From: Zingiber officinale
Lineage: Eukaryota > Streptophyta > Magnoliopsida > Zingiberales > Zingiberaceae
Assembly (NCBI RefSeq): GCF_018446385.1
Contig: NC_056001.1
Coordinates: 7,707,600 to 7,771,599, forward strand
Length of the DNA: 64,000 nucleotides
Direction: 5' to 3'
The translations under genes and the position numbers were made by a program. Below the pieces are notes generated by a model. The model ran no database searches. It worked only from the letters and a program-made list of their open reading frames with translations, and was not told the DNA's origin. Shown here piece after piece: positions 30,909 through 43,842 of the stretch. How positions within the stretch are numbered: the first letter of the stretch is position 1; each line of letters starts with the position of its first letter.

Positions 30909-31403
30909 ATGGAGTCCTCTGGTGCTCATAATCATTTGCCTCCTCATAAGCGTCTGCTTGCTGAACTGAGGAAGGAGAATTCTGAATTCAATTTTATGCC
31001 GCCTGTTCCTATTGTTTTGGGTGATTTTGATGCCCGGCTTCGTGATGTTGTCAATTCCCCAGGATCGACTCCAGAAAAGATCATCGAGGTGTCCAAGTCA
31101 GTAGCTTTGGCTGCATTTGAAATTGCTGTGGCAGCTAGAAACAATGCAATTGAGAAAGCAGCTGCAGCTACAAAGGCGAAAGCTGATGCCAAGAATGCAT
31201 TGTTATTTTTGGACTTCATTACGAGGAAGAGAAATTCTAGAAAAATCTGTGCAAACCAGAACAAAGTGAGTAAGAAACAGATCCCAATAAAACTCCTCTA
31301 TCAGACTAGCCATTCTGCTGGGAGCCATGAAACAGATGAAGAACTAGCTAAGAAACTGCATCGCACAATGAATAGTTTGCCTACAATCTCAAATAATAAG
31401 TAA
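30909..31403 (+). CDS. Conserved-looking plant protein of unknown function, possibly truncated
   Basis: An open frame of 164 codons starts at ATG 30909 (MESSGAHNHLPPHKRLLAEL); an upstream GTG in the same frame is not a likely start. It contains an acidic/hydrophobic N-terminal part with FDARLRDVVNSPG, then a strongly alanine and lysine-rich helical region (about residues 53-90, AIEKAAAATKAKADAKNA), and a basic stretch ITRKRNSRK. I do not recognise the family. A second open piece (31413-31595) starting MFCEKKKVLYDGEVVVV follows after a stop in another frame and may be its continuation, which would make this a frameshifted pseudogene. Element 3 lies 0.8 kb downstream and an exon-like piece on the far side (43786-43842) could belong to the same gene. 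Confidence 0.5.
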   Translation: MESSGAHNHLPPHKRLLAELRKENSEFNFMPPVPIVLGDFDARLRDVVNSPGSTPEKIIEVSKSVALAAFEIAVAARNNAIEKAAAATKAKADAKNALLFLDFITRKRNSRKICANQNKVSKKQIPIKLLYQTSHSAGSHETDEELAKKLHRTMNSLPTISNNK

Positions 31404-32247
31404 AATGCATTTATGTTTTGTGAAAAAAAAAAGGTTCTATATGATGGTGAAGTTGTCGTTGTCTGCCACAAAAATTCACATAATTTTCATGTGATGAGAA
31501 TTAGGACAAGTGATGACTCACAAGGGAAAATTCTTAAATGTTCCAAAGCTGACAATTTTGTGAAAAAGAATTTGGTCATCTCAAAAAGAGACTAGAAAAT
31601 GAATTATGTTCAGATCAATAGCTGGTAAGGAAAGTGAGAATTAGGAAAAAAGAACTTTTATGAAGTACAGCAATTTTATGAAGCGCCAAATTTAGATAAT
31701 GCAGAAAGTATTGTCTTTTCTTTGAAGCTGAAGTCTTCTAGTTGTGGAAAGTCAAATGTCAATGAAGGCTATCTCAGTGTAGAAAAAAAAAAGTTTCACA
31801 GTGCTCTTAAGGCAGCAAGGTTCTGAAAGTTCTATATCAAAAGGTTCAAGCTCTCAAGTGCATTCTTAGAATGGAATTGGTTATCCAGTTTGATGGGGAG
31901 TCAAAAACGGATCCTTCTCTGGGTAGGATTTTGTTTAAAATTTTTCTTCTACAAGGTGCTTGCTTAAAATTTGATGTCAATTGTTTTCTTTTGTTCTTTT
32001 AATGTTTCGCATAATGTATTTACTACTTCTGTTACACTTGTTCATATTTCCCAATAAGCAATCTGTCTATTACTAGCAATAATTTATGGCTTGCTAATTG
32101 TGCTATTGATGGCGTACTGATAGCATAAAAAGAAATATTAATTCAATGGTAGTTTTAGATTCATGCTCTCATATCAGAAATTTGCAGGCAATATTTGTTC
32201 ATGTGTGAACTAATATTATCTGGGAATGATGAAATTGCTATACAATG
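31404..32247 (+). other. Degraded coding-like sequence after the unknown ORF
   Basis: Serine and lysine-rich coding-like stretches in changing frames run to about 31920, where gtaggatt could be a splice donor. Stops and frame changes suggest decay. Beyond 31920 it is AT-rich intron-like DNA up to the insertion site of element 3. Confidence 0.35.
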
Positions 32248-34905
32248 TGTTAGAGTGTATACTAAAAGCCTAGCTTTTGGTATAAACATTTATCTAGAAA
32301 TAAGAATCACATTGGTCAAATATCTACATTTATGATAAATGTAGTTGTTCAATTAATTTATATTGTAGATAACATGGTGTGTGGTGTCACACACAGAGGA
32401 TCATGTTATCAGTACCTTATAAATTATAAACAGTAGCTCACGACCATAATGGAAAGGAACAAACCATTGGAAGGTCGTAGTGTAATTAGGTATTAGTTTA
32501 TCTTAACTATATAATTACACTAGTACACTTAGAGTGTATTGAGTAGGACCATTAGAGGTCGTTTCTTTTATACTGACTTTATAAAGAAACAAAGACCTCA
32601 GTTATTATGGAAGTGTGTGCTCTTAATCCTAATATAATAACGAGCACATATATTTGATATTTATTTCTTTAATTTATCAATGGGTGAGATTTAGTTCGAT
32701 GAATCAATAAGCCCGATAAGTTGGGAAATGATATCACTTATAGTGTGTGTTGTTGATTATAGAAGGAAACTGTGTCCTAGTGATCTAGGTTGAGAATGTC
32801 CCCAAGAGGAGCTCATAAGGATTGTCATGTTAAACCCTGCAGGTGGACATAGTCCGACATGACGATGAAGTTGAGTGGCACTACTCTTGGAGCTAGATAT
32901 TAATTAAGTGAGTTGTCAGTAACTTACTTAATTAGTAGACATTTGTTATCTTAAACACAGGGAGACTAACACACTCATAATAAGAAGGAGCCCAAAATGT
33001 AATTTGGGATTGGTGCGGTAGTTCAATAATAGTTCTTTAGTGGAATGAATTATTATTGATGAAATTTAGTTGTGTGTTCGGGGCAAACACGGGATGCTTA
33101 ATTTCATCGGGAGACCAAAACCAATTCCTCCTCTCGGTCCCTATCGTAGCCTCTAGTATATAGAGATTTATACCCACCGCATACCCACCTTCTTACCCAT
33201 CCAATGGGCAAGCTAGCTTGGAACCCAAGCTAGGGCCGGCCAAGACCAAGTGGATGAGCAGTTGGTGGTCGCCAAAGCTTGGGTCCCAAGCTTAGGTGGC
33301 CTACCACTAGAATATTAAAAGGATTTTTATTAAAATTATTTCTTATGTGGATATCATGATTTTAAAGAGAGTTTAAAATTAAAAATTTCCTTTATAACTT
33401 TCCACAAAAGATTAAGAGAAGAGATTAATCTCTTTCCTTATTTGTAGATTAAAAGGATGGTTTTAATTTTTGGTAAAAACTTTCCTTATTTGTAAATCAT
33501 CTACATGTTTAAAAGAGAGTTTAAAATTTGAAATCTTTCCTTATTTGTTGATTAAAGGAGGATTTTAAATTTTAAGAAAACTTTCCTTTTTAACCATGTT
33601 CATGATTTAAAAGAAAGTTTAAAAATTAATAATTCTCTTTTATTAGTTTCTACAAAAGATTGAGAAAAGATTTGATATCTTTCCTTATTTGTAGATTAAA
33701 AGAGATTTTAATTTTTAGAGATAACTTTCTTTTTATCCACATGTTTAAAAGAAAGATTTTAATTTATTAAATTTCCTTTTTATAAACCAATCATGAAGGG
33801 ATTAAATTATTGAAGAAATTTTATAAATTTCTGGAGACAAATTAGGAAGTTTTAATTAATTAAAACTCTCCTTGTTTGTAGCTTTGGTGTGGCCGGCCAT
33901 GTAAATTGAGAAAAGGAAAATTGTTTTAATTAAATAAAATTTTCCTTTTCATGGCAAAAGAATTAAGGAAGTTTTTAATTAAATTTCCTTATTTGCCAAG
34001 ACCAAGGATTATAAAAGAGGGGGTAGAGAAGGCTTCATGGTGAACAACTCTATTATTTTCTCCCTCTTTTCCTTGGTGTGGCCGGCCAACCTCTCTTCCT
34101 CTCTTCCTCTTGGTGGTGGCGAACCTTCCTATTTGCTGGAGCTCTTGTGGTGGCGGATACTACTTGGAGAAGAAGAAGAAGAAGGAGAGAAAGCTTGTAT
34201 CCCTTGGAGCTTGGTTGGTGGAAAAGATCTTCATCTTTTGGAAGCTTTGTGCTTGGCCGAAACTTGAAGAAAGGAGAAGAAGGTGCTTTGGTGGATTCTC
34301 ATCTCGGAAGATCGTTGCCCACACAACGTCCGAGGTTAGAAGAGGAATACGGTAGAAGATCAAGAGGTCTTTCTAAAAGGTATAACTAGTATTTTTCCTT
34401 TCCGCATCATACTAGTTATTTTTGGAAATAATATCAAATACAAGAGGCTTACGATTCTAGTATTTCGAATATGTTTTTCGAAGTAGTGTTCTTTTGTTTT
34501 ATTTTTCCTTGTGATTTGATTGTTCTTTTCGGTTAACCTAAAGTTATTTTAGGAAATTAAATATTAGATTTCTATAAAAGGTTTTGTCTAGTCGGTGGTG
34601 GTTGCTCCCATATCCAAGAAGGCCATGTGCCTCGCCACGTCAGTACTGGGAACCAATTATGGAAATTAATATTTAATGGAATTAATAACTTAAGGTGATT
34701 TGGGTCGAACGTGTTAAGTTCCGCAGGAGATCCAAGTCAAAACCTAAAAGAACAAATAGATTAAGTTTTGGATCAAACGTGTTAAGTTCCGCAGGCGATC
34801 CAAAATTTAATTTAAAAGAACACATGGTAGCTAGGAAAAGGTTCAGACCTTTGTACAAAATTTTTGTACAGTGGAACCTCTAGGCTTTCCGAGTAGCAAC
34901 CAACA
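32248..34905 (+). repeat. Left (5') LTR of element 3
   Basis: The 2658-bp LTR has a TATAAAAG box at 34010-34017 close to its 3' part, so U3 is about 1.76 kb. Short open frames in the 34040-34390 part (also present in the right LTR) are leader sequence with tandem Glu/Lys or Arg runs and are not taken as genes. Confidence 0.93.
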
Positions 34906-35779
34906 ATTGGTATCAGAGCTAGGGTTTTGCCTCTGTGTATTTGGTATTAGTTTAATTATGCACATGTCATACATAATTTAGGCAGGTTAATAGTAGAATG
35001 TGCTAACTTTGTGGATGCAGGATCCAACTATTATGTCTTATAGTTATTATGTGTGTGATTGGACCCTTGGACATGTCAAGGGCATTTTATTGTGTGTGCA
35101 TGATTGTATTATAAAATACAGCAGGAGCTGTATTTAGTTTTATTAGGATTTTATTTTTGATCTAGTTACATGTACATTCCTTTTATGGAATATAGGATCA
35201 AAATGTAAAATTTTATTTATGTCGCGGATCTAATCTTGCAAAGCGTGGAACCTTCTGAGGACCAGAGGCGCAGCGGAACTAGGAGCAAGACCCGGTGGCA
35301 GTGGCCAAATATGGCAGCAGCTTGGGATGACAACACACGGAGGACAACAAGAGATAAAAGCCATAATAGTTGAAAATTAGATTTTCTATTTATTGCTTTT
35401 ATATTGTGCTGTGTGTGCATGTTAGTTTACATATTTAGTAGGCTAGCATAGTTAAAATTCCTCATTTATAAATAACTAAGTGGGAGAGGATTTTAAGTAA
35501 ATCCCATGGTCTCCATTCTTGGTTTGTAAGTGATGCAAACAAGCTTGGCGTTGGCTCGAGTGCCTTCCTCCATAGCGGATGAGCTTGTTTGTGGATCACT
35601 GAACGTACTTCCATTTTGGATGACTATAGGAAGTTAATTAAGAGCGTGTGATCTTCCCCAACGGAAGGGCATAATCTTATTAATGGACTTAGTGTCAAGT
35701 AATGGTATACACTTAGACACATCTAATAGTATCCTCCCATCGGAGTCACTGCTATTATTTGTGTGACCAAATGAAACCA

Positions 35780-36250
35780 ACTATTAATTTGTCATAAAAC
35801 TAGGTTGACAAGATAATAAAATTAAAGGGTTAAAACCCTCTTACAAATGATTGATTTTGTATACGTCCACACTAACGTGGCATACAAAATTAACGGTGTT
35901 TGAGATAATTTTATTTGTCATAAAGATACGTTGACAAGATAGTTAATGGGTAAAATCCTCCTTTTACAAATGTTGAATTTGTATACGTCCACACTAACGT
36001 GGCATGCAAAATTCACGGTGTTTGAGGTGTTGGTAAATTTAAATAATATTGTTTGAGGAATCAATGTTATTTTAAATTCAAAGAGTTTTGACCAAATATT
36101 TGATCAAAGACAGATCAACTATTAATTTTATTTGTCATAAAGTAAAGTTGACGAGATAATAAAATTAATGAATAAAATCTCCTCTTCGATTTTGTATACA
36201 CAAAATTCATGGAGATTTTAAGGAGTTGATCTTGACCAAATGTTTTTGTG
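35780..36250 (+). repeat. Three imperfect tandem copies inside element 3
   Basis: A unit of about 140 bases containing atttgtcataaa, ttgacaagataat, then ttgtatacgtccacactaacgtgg-like sequence recurs three times (starting near 35786, 35908 and 36127). The first two are close; the third lost its middle. The unit is not coding. It lies in the region where gag would be expected. Confidence 0.7.
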
Positions 36251-36499
36251 ATTCTTAGGATGTTTGTCAATCCCTAGTAGTCATACTATAGAAAAGACTT
36301 AGTAGTCCCAATTGTAATGATTAGAAATAGGACTTGGACATTAAGGTATCGTCTTCTTAGAACTAAGAACAATTTAGGTGTATTTAATTCATTAGTTGAA
36401 ACATGTCTAGTGGTGTTATCTACCAGAACCTGGAGTGTAGATACAAGATGCCATTAATCATGTCTGCAATTCATTGCAGGGTTCCAGGAAACCCGACAA

Positions 36500-37640
36500 C
36501 TAAATGAAAGGTAAATCACCGTCCACATGGGCACTACTGTAAAAGTGGTAACTGTTGCAGTGGGAGATGTTTATCCTTTGATAAGAATAAAATATGGATT
36601 TTAAGTAATTGTCTTTACGTATCAAGTTTAGAAAGAACCTGATTTCAGTTTCTAAACTATTATAGATATTATGTCTATTTTGATAACAAAGTTGTTATCA
36701 AGAAAAATAGGAAAGTTATCTATTCTGGTATGATGGTTGACAATTTATAATCCAATAAACTCCCACGATGCAACAAATGGAAATTAGTAACACATCTTCT
36801 AATTTTAAGAGAAAGCAACCTTTGGAAATGAACCAATTATATCTTTGGCATCTAAAGCTAGGTTATACTTGAGTAGGATTCATTGGTAGCTGATGAACTT
36901 TTGGGTTCATTGGTAGTGGAAATCTTTCCAACCTACGAGTCTTACTTGGAAGGAAAATAACCAAGAAGCTTTTAAGTCCAAGGGGTATGGAGTCAAAGAT
37001 ATGTTGAAAACGGTTCATTCTGATTTGTGTGATCCTATGACTATCCAGACAAGAGGTAGTATTGAATATTTTGTCTATTTAATAGACAACTATTCAAGAT
37101 ACAAATAAATTTACTTAATGTATCGCAAGACTAAGTACTTTGATTAGTTCAAAGAGTACAAGGTTGATGCGGAGAAATGTTAAAGTAAAAAGTCACTATG
37201 GAAGATCGTAGTGGCAAGTACCTCTTGAGAGATTTTAGGAGTCACTTATCAGTAGTTGGATTTCAATCCCAACTAACTGCATCTGGTACACCCCAACAGA
37301 ATGGTGTAGTAGAAAGAAGGTAAAGGACTCTTATGGAATAATTAGATAGATGATGAGTTATTCAGAAAATTACCAAATTTGTTTTAAGGATAAACTCTGA
37401 AAACGAAAGTGAACATAGTACCTTCCAAGTTAGAACTCTCTACTCATATAGAATTGCTGAATAAGTGAAAACCTATTTTGAAGCATATTCGGATTCGGGT
37501 AATCCAGCACATATGTTAAAGAGAGACAATGATAAGTTGGATAGGAGTTCACTTGTTTGTAAGTTATCCTAGATAAACAAAAGTAGGTTTATAGTCTTAA
37601 AAATCAGAAGGTCATTGTTAGCATCAATGACTAATTTTTA
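36500..37640 (+). pseudogene. Degenerate Copia protease-end and integrase region of element 3
   Basis: Recognisable pieces in shifting frames include VVTVAVGDVYPL (about 36545), LWHLKLG (about 36845) as the GAG-pre-integrase zinc-finger region, VHSDLCDPMT and YFVYLIDNYSRY (about 37015-37105) at the start of the integrase core, and a region resembling TPQQNGV near 37290. Stops interrupt every piece, so no integrase can be made. Confidence 0.7.
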
Positions 37641-37859
37641 GAAAAGGACTATATAATGAACCACGTGCTCATAAGTAAATTTGTTCTTAAGGAAATAATA
37701 AAGGACATGTCTAACCTAGTACCAACTGTACAAGATGAGATACCATAAGAAAACTGCAACACGTATCACAAATGATACACAATTGCATAAAGTGTCTTGT
37801 CGTAGTGGGAGGGTTGTTAGGCAACCTAAATAGGTTCATGTTTTGGGAGAGTTTTTGGA

Positions 37860-39340
37860 CTCGATCCCTGAAGGACATAAACCTGATCTCCGGACATATG
37901 ACGAAGCACTCCAAGATAAATATGCAGCATCTTGGCAAAGAGTAATGAATAATAGAATTAGAATATATGTATTCTAATAAAATCTGGAAGCTTGTAGAAC
38001 CACCAAGTGGTGTAAAAGCCTTTGGGTGTAAAAGGTCTATAATAGGAAAAGAGGGATAGACAGGGAGGTAGAAACCTTCAAAGCAAGGCTTGATGAAAAA
38101 GGAAACTTTTTTCACTGGTAGCCATGCTTAAGTCTATCCGGATTCTTTTATCTATTTGGCAAGTGGATGTCAAGACAGCATTCCTTAATGGAAGTCTTGA
38201 AGAAAGCATCCATATAAAGCAACCAGAAGGGTTCATTGCAAAGGGCTAAGAGCATCTTGTGTAAAGCTCAATCAGTCTATGGACTGAGGCAAAGCTTCAA
38301 GGTCTTGGAACATCCGGTTTATCAAAGTAATTCAGACCTATGGATTTATTTAGTAACCGGATAAGTCTTGTGTATACAAAAGGTGTGATGGAAGCGTGGT
38401 GGTATTTCTTGTACTATACGTAGATAACATTTTTGGTAGTTGGAAATAATATCAAAATGTTGTCAGAAGTAAGGGTATGGTTGTCCAAACAATTAGATAT
38501 AAAGGACTTGGGAGAATGTATATATTCTTGAGATCAAAGTAATAAGAGATCGCAAGAAAAGAATATTTTATTTATCCCAAGCTTCATACATCGGAAAAAT
38601 CCTTGCTCGTTTTAAAGCATGCAAAACTCCAAGAAAGGTTTCTTACCTTTTCAGGATGGAGTAACTTTATCTAAAGATATGTCTCTGTAGACATTAAAGG
38701 AGATAAAGGAAATAAAGGCAGTTCTTTATGCTACTGCGTTGAAGCCTAATGAATGCTTTGCACGAGATAAGAAATCTGTTTTGCCAAGGGCATAGTTGGC
38801 GAATATCAAAGTAACCTGGACAAGGACAGGACTGCAGTAAAGCATATATTGAAGTACCTTAGATGCACTAGAGATTATATGCTAGCTTACAAGGCAGTTA
38901 ATTTGGTCCTTGTGGGTTGCATGGATTTTGACTTCCAATCGGATAGGGACAATAATAAGTCAACCTCGGGGTTTTGTGTTTACTTTAGGAGGTAAAGTCA
39001 TAACTATGGAAGAGTGATAAGCATAGGTGTTTTTCTGGACTCCACCATAGAAGTTTAGTATATGGCAAGCCTCTGAGGTAGCCATAAAAGCTGAATGACT
39101 CAATAACCTCAAGATAGACTTAGATATGATTTCTGGTTTGTCCAAAGATTATTACAATTTATTGTAATAATATTGGTGCAGTAGCAAACTCGAAGAAACC
39201 ATAAGTCTATAAAGGTAAGTAAACACAATAGAGCGCAAGTACCACCCAATACGAGAAATCGTATAAACAAGGAGAAGTTGTTGCTGCCTAGAATGCATCA
39301 GATGATGACCTATAGATCTTTTCACTAAGGCGAGAGCTTT
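37860..39340 (+). pseudogene. Degenerate Copia reverse transcriptase and RNase H of element 3
   Basis: Pieces include WQVDVKTAFLNGSLEESI (about 38157-38210), PEGFIAK (about 38225), the polymerase active-site block LYVDN (about 38415-38430) where Copia elements have YVDD, so the second aspartate is Asn, and an RNase H piece near 39160-39300 (VANSKKP). Numerous stops and frame changes and at least one deletion separate these. The enzyme would convert element RNA to DNA in the particle; this copy is inactive. Confidence 0.75.
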
Positions 39341-39420
39341 TGATGGACATGTTAAAGGGTTGGGAATCAGATGTATGGCAGCAGATATGGCAGCTTAGTC
39401 TTTTAGTATAAGTGGGAGAT

Positions 39421-42074
39421 TGTTAGAGTGTATACTAAAAGCCTAGCTTTTGGTATAAACATTTATCTAGAAATAAGAATCACATTGGTCAAATATCTAC
39501 ATTTATGATAAATGTAGTTGTTCAATTAATTTATATTGTAGATAACATGGTGTGTGGTGTCACACACAGAGGATCATGTTATCAGTACCTTATAAATTAT
39601 AAACAGTAGCTCACGACCATAATGGAAAGGAACAAACCATTGGAAGGTCGTAGTGTAATTAGGTATTAGTTTATCTTAACTATATAATTACACTAGTACA
39701 CTTAGAGTGTATTGAGTAGGACCATTAGAGGTCGTTTATTTTATACTGACTTTTTAAAGAAACAAAGACCTCAGTTATTATGGAAGTGTGTGCTCTTAAT
39801 CCTAATATAATAACGAGCACATATATTTGATATTTATTTCTTTAATTTATCAATGGGTGAGATTTAGTTCGATGAATCAATAAGCCCGATAAGTTGGGAA
39901 ATGATATCACTTATAGTGTGTGTTGTTGATTATAGAAGGAAACTGTGTCCTAGTGATCTAGGTTGAGAATGTCCCCAAGAGGAGCTCATAAGGATTGTCA
40001 TGTTAAACCCTGCAGGTGGACATAGTCCGACATGAGGATGAAGTTGAGTGGTACTACTCTTGGAGCTAGATATTAATTAAGTGAGTTGTCAGTAACTTAC
40101 TTAATTAGTGGACATTTGTTATCTTAAACACAGGACTAACACACTCATAATAAGAAGGAGCCCAAAATGTAATTTGGGATTGGTGCGATAGTTCAATAAT
40201 AGTTCTTTAGTGGAATGAATTATTATTGATGAAATTTAGTTGTGTGTTGGGCGAACACGGGATGCTTAATTTCATCGGAGACCAAAACCAATTCCTCCTC
40301 TCGGTCCCTATCGTAGCCTCTAGTATATAGAGATTTATACCCACCGATACCCACCTTCTTACCCATCCAATGGGGCCGGCCAAGCTAGCTTGGAACCCAA
40401 GCTAGGGCCGCCAAGACCAAGTGGATGAGCCATGATGGTGGTCGGCCAAAGCTTGGGTCCCAAGCTTAGGTGGTCGACCACTAGAATATTAAAAGGATTT
40501 TATTAAAATTATTTCTTATGTGGATATCATGATTTTAAAAGAGTTTAAAAATTAAAATTTCCTTTTATAACTTTCTACAAAAGATTAAGAGAAGAGATTA
40601 ATCTCTTTCCTTATTTGTAGATTAAAAGGATGGTTTTAATTTTGGTAAAACTTTCCTTATTTGTAAATCATCTACATGTTTAAAGAGAGTTTAAAATTTG
40701 AAATCTTTCCTTATTTGTTGATTAAAGGAGGATTTTAAATTTTAAGAAAACTTTCCTTTTAACCACGTTCATGATTTAAAGAAAGTTTAAAATTAATAAT
40801 TCTTTTTATTAAGTTTCTACAAAAGATTGAGAAAAGATTTGATATCTTTCCTTATTTGTAGATTAAAAGAGATTTTAATTTTTAGAGATAACTTTCTTTT
40901 TATCCACATGTTTAAAAGAAAGATTTTAATTTATTAAATTTCCTTTTTATAAACCAATCATGAAGGGATTAAACTATTGAAGAAATTTTATAAATTTCTG
41001 GAGACAAATTAGGAAGTTTTAATTAATTAAAACTCTCCTTGTTTGTAGCTTTGGTGTGGCCGGCCATGTAAATTGAGAAAAGGAAAATTGTTTTAATTAA
41101 ATAAATTTTTCCTTTTCATGGCAAAAGAATTAAGGAAGTTTTTAATTAAATTTCCTTATTTGCCAAGACCAAAGATTATAAAAGAGGGGGTAGAGAAGGC
41201 TTCATGGTGAACAACCTCTATTATTTCTCTCCCTCTTTTCCTTGGTGTGGTCGGCCAACCTCTCTTCCTCTCTTCCTCTTTGGTGGCCGAACCTTCTATT
41301 TGCTTGGAGCTCTTGTGGTGGCGGATACTACTTGGAGAAGAAGAAGAAGAAGGAGAGAAAGCTTGTATCCCTTGGAGCTTGGTTGGTGGAAAAAGATCTT
41401 CATCTTTTGGAAGCTTTGTGCTTGGCCGAAACTTGAAGAAAGGAGAAGAAGGTGCTTTGGTGGATTCTCATCTCGGAAGATCGTTGCCCACACAACGTCC
41501 GAGGTTAGAAGAGGAATACGGTAGAAGATCAAGAGGTCTTTCTAAAAGGTATAACTAGTATTTTTTCTTTCCGCATCATACTAGTTATTTTTGGAAATAA
41601 TATCAAATACAAGAGGCTTACGATTCTAGTATTTCGAATATGTTTTTCGAAGTAGTGTTCTTTTGTTTTATTTTTCCTTGTGATTTGATTGTTCTTTTCG
41701 GTTAACCTAAAGTTATTTTAGGAAATTAAATATTAGATTTCTATAAAAGGTTTTGTCTAGTCGGTGGTGGTTGCTCCCATATCCAAGAAGGCCATGTGCC
41801 TCGCCACGTCAGTACTGGGAACCAATTATGGAAATTAATATTTAATGGAATTAATAACTTAAGGTGATTTGGGTCGAACGTGTTAAGTTCCGCAGGAGAT
41901 CCAAGTCAAAACCTAAAAGAACAAATAGATTAAGTTTTGGATCAAACGTGTTAAGTTCCGCAGGCGATCCAAAATTTAATTTAAAAGAACATATGGTAGC
42001 TAGGAAAAGGTTCAGACCTTTGTACAAAATTTTTGTACAGTGGAACCTCTAGGCTTTCCGAGTAGCAACCAACA
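39421..42074 (+). repeat. Right (3') LTR of element 3
   Basis: The 2654-bp copy aligns with the left LTR over its full length with a small number of substitutions and many one- to several-base indels, often in homopolymers or around ggccggcc. TATAAAAG is at 41177-41184. Confidence 0.93.
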
Positions 42075-42079
42075 CAATG

Positions 42080-43785
42080 TAAGTAATTACATTTTGGTTT
42101 TTCAAAAATTATTGTTCCATGATCATAGCTTTAGATGAAAAATAGCATCATCCACTTCCATGGAAATCATCAGATAGTTGTATAATCATGGTATAGTTGG
42201 TTTATATTGGTTATTTAATTTCTTAAGAAAGCTAACATTGACTAAACAAAAGGAACACTTGATAGTTATTATATGTTCTGGTAAGCTACAGCAAATCAGT
42301 GATTACTTAAGCCTGCAAAGTGCATCCATCGATCATCTGCAACCAAGAGATTGAGCCATAATGTTAGAAATGGTTGAAAGATCTGATTTTGAAGCAGGTT
42401 TATCTCAGTTTTACCCTTATGTGCCTTCAGTGATCAATAAAACACGTCAAATTGTCAGTAGTGTGCATGCAGAAGCACACATATCCAGCGTTTAATGTGT
42501 TTGTTCTTGTTTGCATTTGGTTTCCTGAATAGGACACTGTATCCTTCACTTGTGAAACAACCGAAGCTAGTAACTGGTTAAAATTGGTGGACAGAAAATA
42601 ATTGAGTGAACTAGGTAGTTCTTATAGATGCAATAAATAAATAAATAAATAATTGATGGGTTCTAGTTGAGTATCGGAACTAGTGGAGTGGGTCAAGAAG
42701 GGTTTTTTAACTACATTATACACACTGTATATGTAAAGAAGATGAATATGATAGAGTTTTTACTGAGAAGAATTATTCACCATTACAAGATTCTAAAATC
42801 TTAGTTTATGTTACTTTTGAGCTTTAGTTTCTGTATCTTTGAGTGCATTATTTCTAACTTTATATGATAATGCTAAGTTTAGAATAGTCTCTTGGAATGA
42901 TGTCATTACTCAAAGTATCTTATTTCACTACCGAACCAGTATTTCTGCTTAAAATTGGTTTGTAGTCAACCCTGTATTTCTAAGTGTATGCAAGAATATG
43001 GAAGATACCACGATTATGTATTGACTTCCAGGTTATTCATGACCCTGTATTTCATTTATTTCCTAGGTTTGAACTATTTTTTGAAATCAGATTATTATGC
43101 TTGAGAAAGTCTTATATGCTAGAGGTCCTGGTATTAGTTGAAATGCTTGTAAATTCCTTTTCTAAATTTTTTTTTTGACAGTTAACTCATGGATTTTTGA
43201 TATAATTGACATCTCGTTTTTCAGCCTAAATTATTTCTTCCTTGTCTTGGTTCTGTGTTGATTTCTGTTGTATATATTGATATCTTTATACTTCAAAAAT
43301 TTCTACCATTCTCTTTTGACAATCAATATATGCCTTTCTACGCTTTTCATATGACTAATTGAATATTTGAATAACAATCCCTTCCCATGTTTTAATACAA
43401 TACAATAAATTGTATGTGTGATTCTCTTTTGGTATGATCTCACACAAAATAATAATTAGTCACTGCTATACTTCCGAAGCTTACTGAGATTAGCTGATAA
43501 ATTACTGCTTTATGGTTGTAATAATCTCAGGATGGTAAAACTGATTCCAGGAAAATTATTACTTGTCATTAACATGTCTTCTGTTAACAAAGAAGCGTGT
43601 CTCATTACCAGCTGAGTCATTCCCTTGGTCTCAAACCTTTCAATTGCATCGATTGCTGTGATCCTTGTGGGAATATGTTTGACAAACTAATCCTCTTTTT
43701 TTTTATACTAATTTCTTTCAGCTCTCGTATCTTCTCAACCAGATAAAGAAATCCATATTTTTAAATTTATAAATATTCTTTTTAG
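42080..43785. other. Intron-like or intergenic DNA downstream of element 3
   Basis: AT-rich, no supported exon. It may be the intron that element 3 inserted into, since an exon-like segment follows at 43786. Confidence 0.35.
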
Positions 43786-43842
43786 AAAATAAAGATCATC
43801 CTGATCCAGTTCTTGAATCTCAAGGTTCTCAGCTAGAAACAA
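43786..43842 (+). other. Possible internal exon (unidentified gene)
   Basis: After a T-rich tract ending ttttag, 57 bases encode ENKDHPDPVLESQGSQLETK-like sequence and end at gtaagt, a strong donor. The segment may belong to the gene that starts at 30909, with element 3 in the intron between them. It is too short to assign. Confidence 0.35.

Larger units (their letters stand above)
32248..42074 (+). mobile_element. Element 3: Copia LTR retrotransposon with 2.65-kb LTRs and a degenerate pol
   Basis: This 9827-bp element has LTRs at 32248-34905 and 39421-42074, TGTTAGAG...CCAACA, with the target duplication caatg at 32243-32247 and 42075-42079. The primer site TGGTATCAGAGC (34908-34919) follows the left LTR, and a purine-rich tract aagtgggagat ends at 39420. 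The interior carries decayed Copia protease/integrase, reverse transcriptase and RNase H in that order, the Copia gene order, but with dozens of stops and frame changes. I find no gag. Confidence 0.92.

Noticed and set aside
34037-34389. Several overlapping open frames with Glu, Arg or Trp runs
   Set aside because: They lie in the LTR leader of element 3, occur again at 41204-41558 with frame differences, and have no conserved domain.
35217-35420. 67-codon minus-strand frame in element 3
   Set aside because: Antisense to the retrotransposon interior, no motif, and surrounded by decayed sequence.
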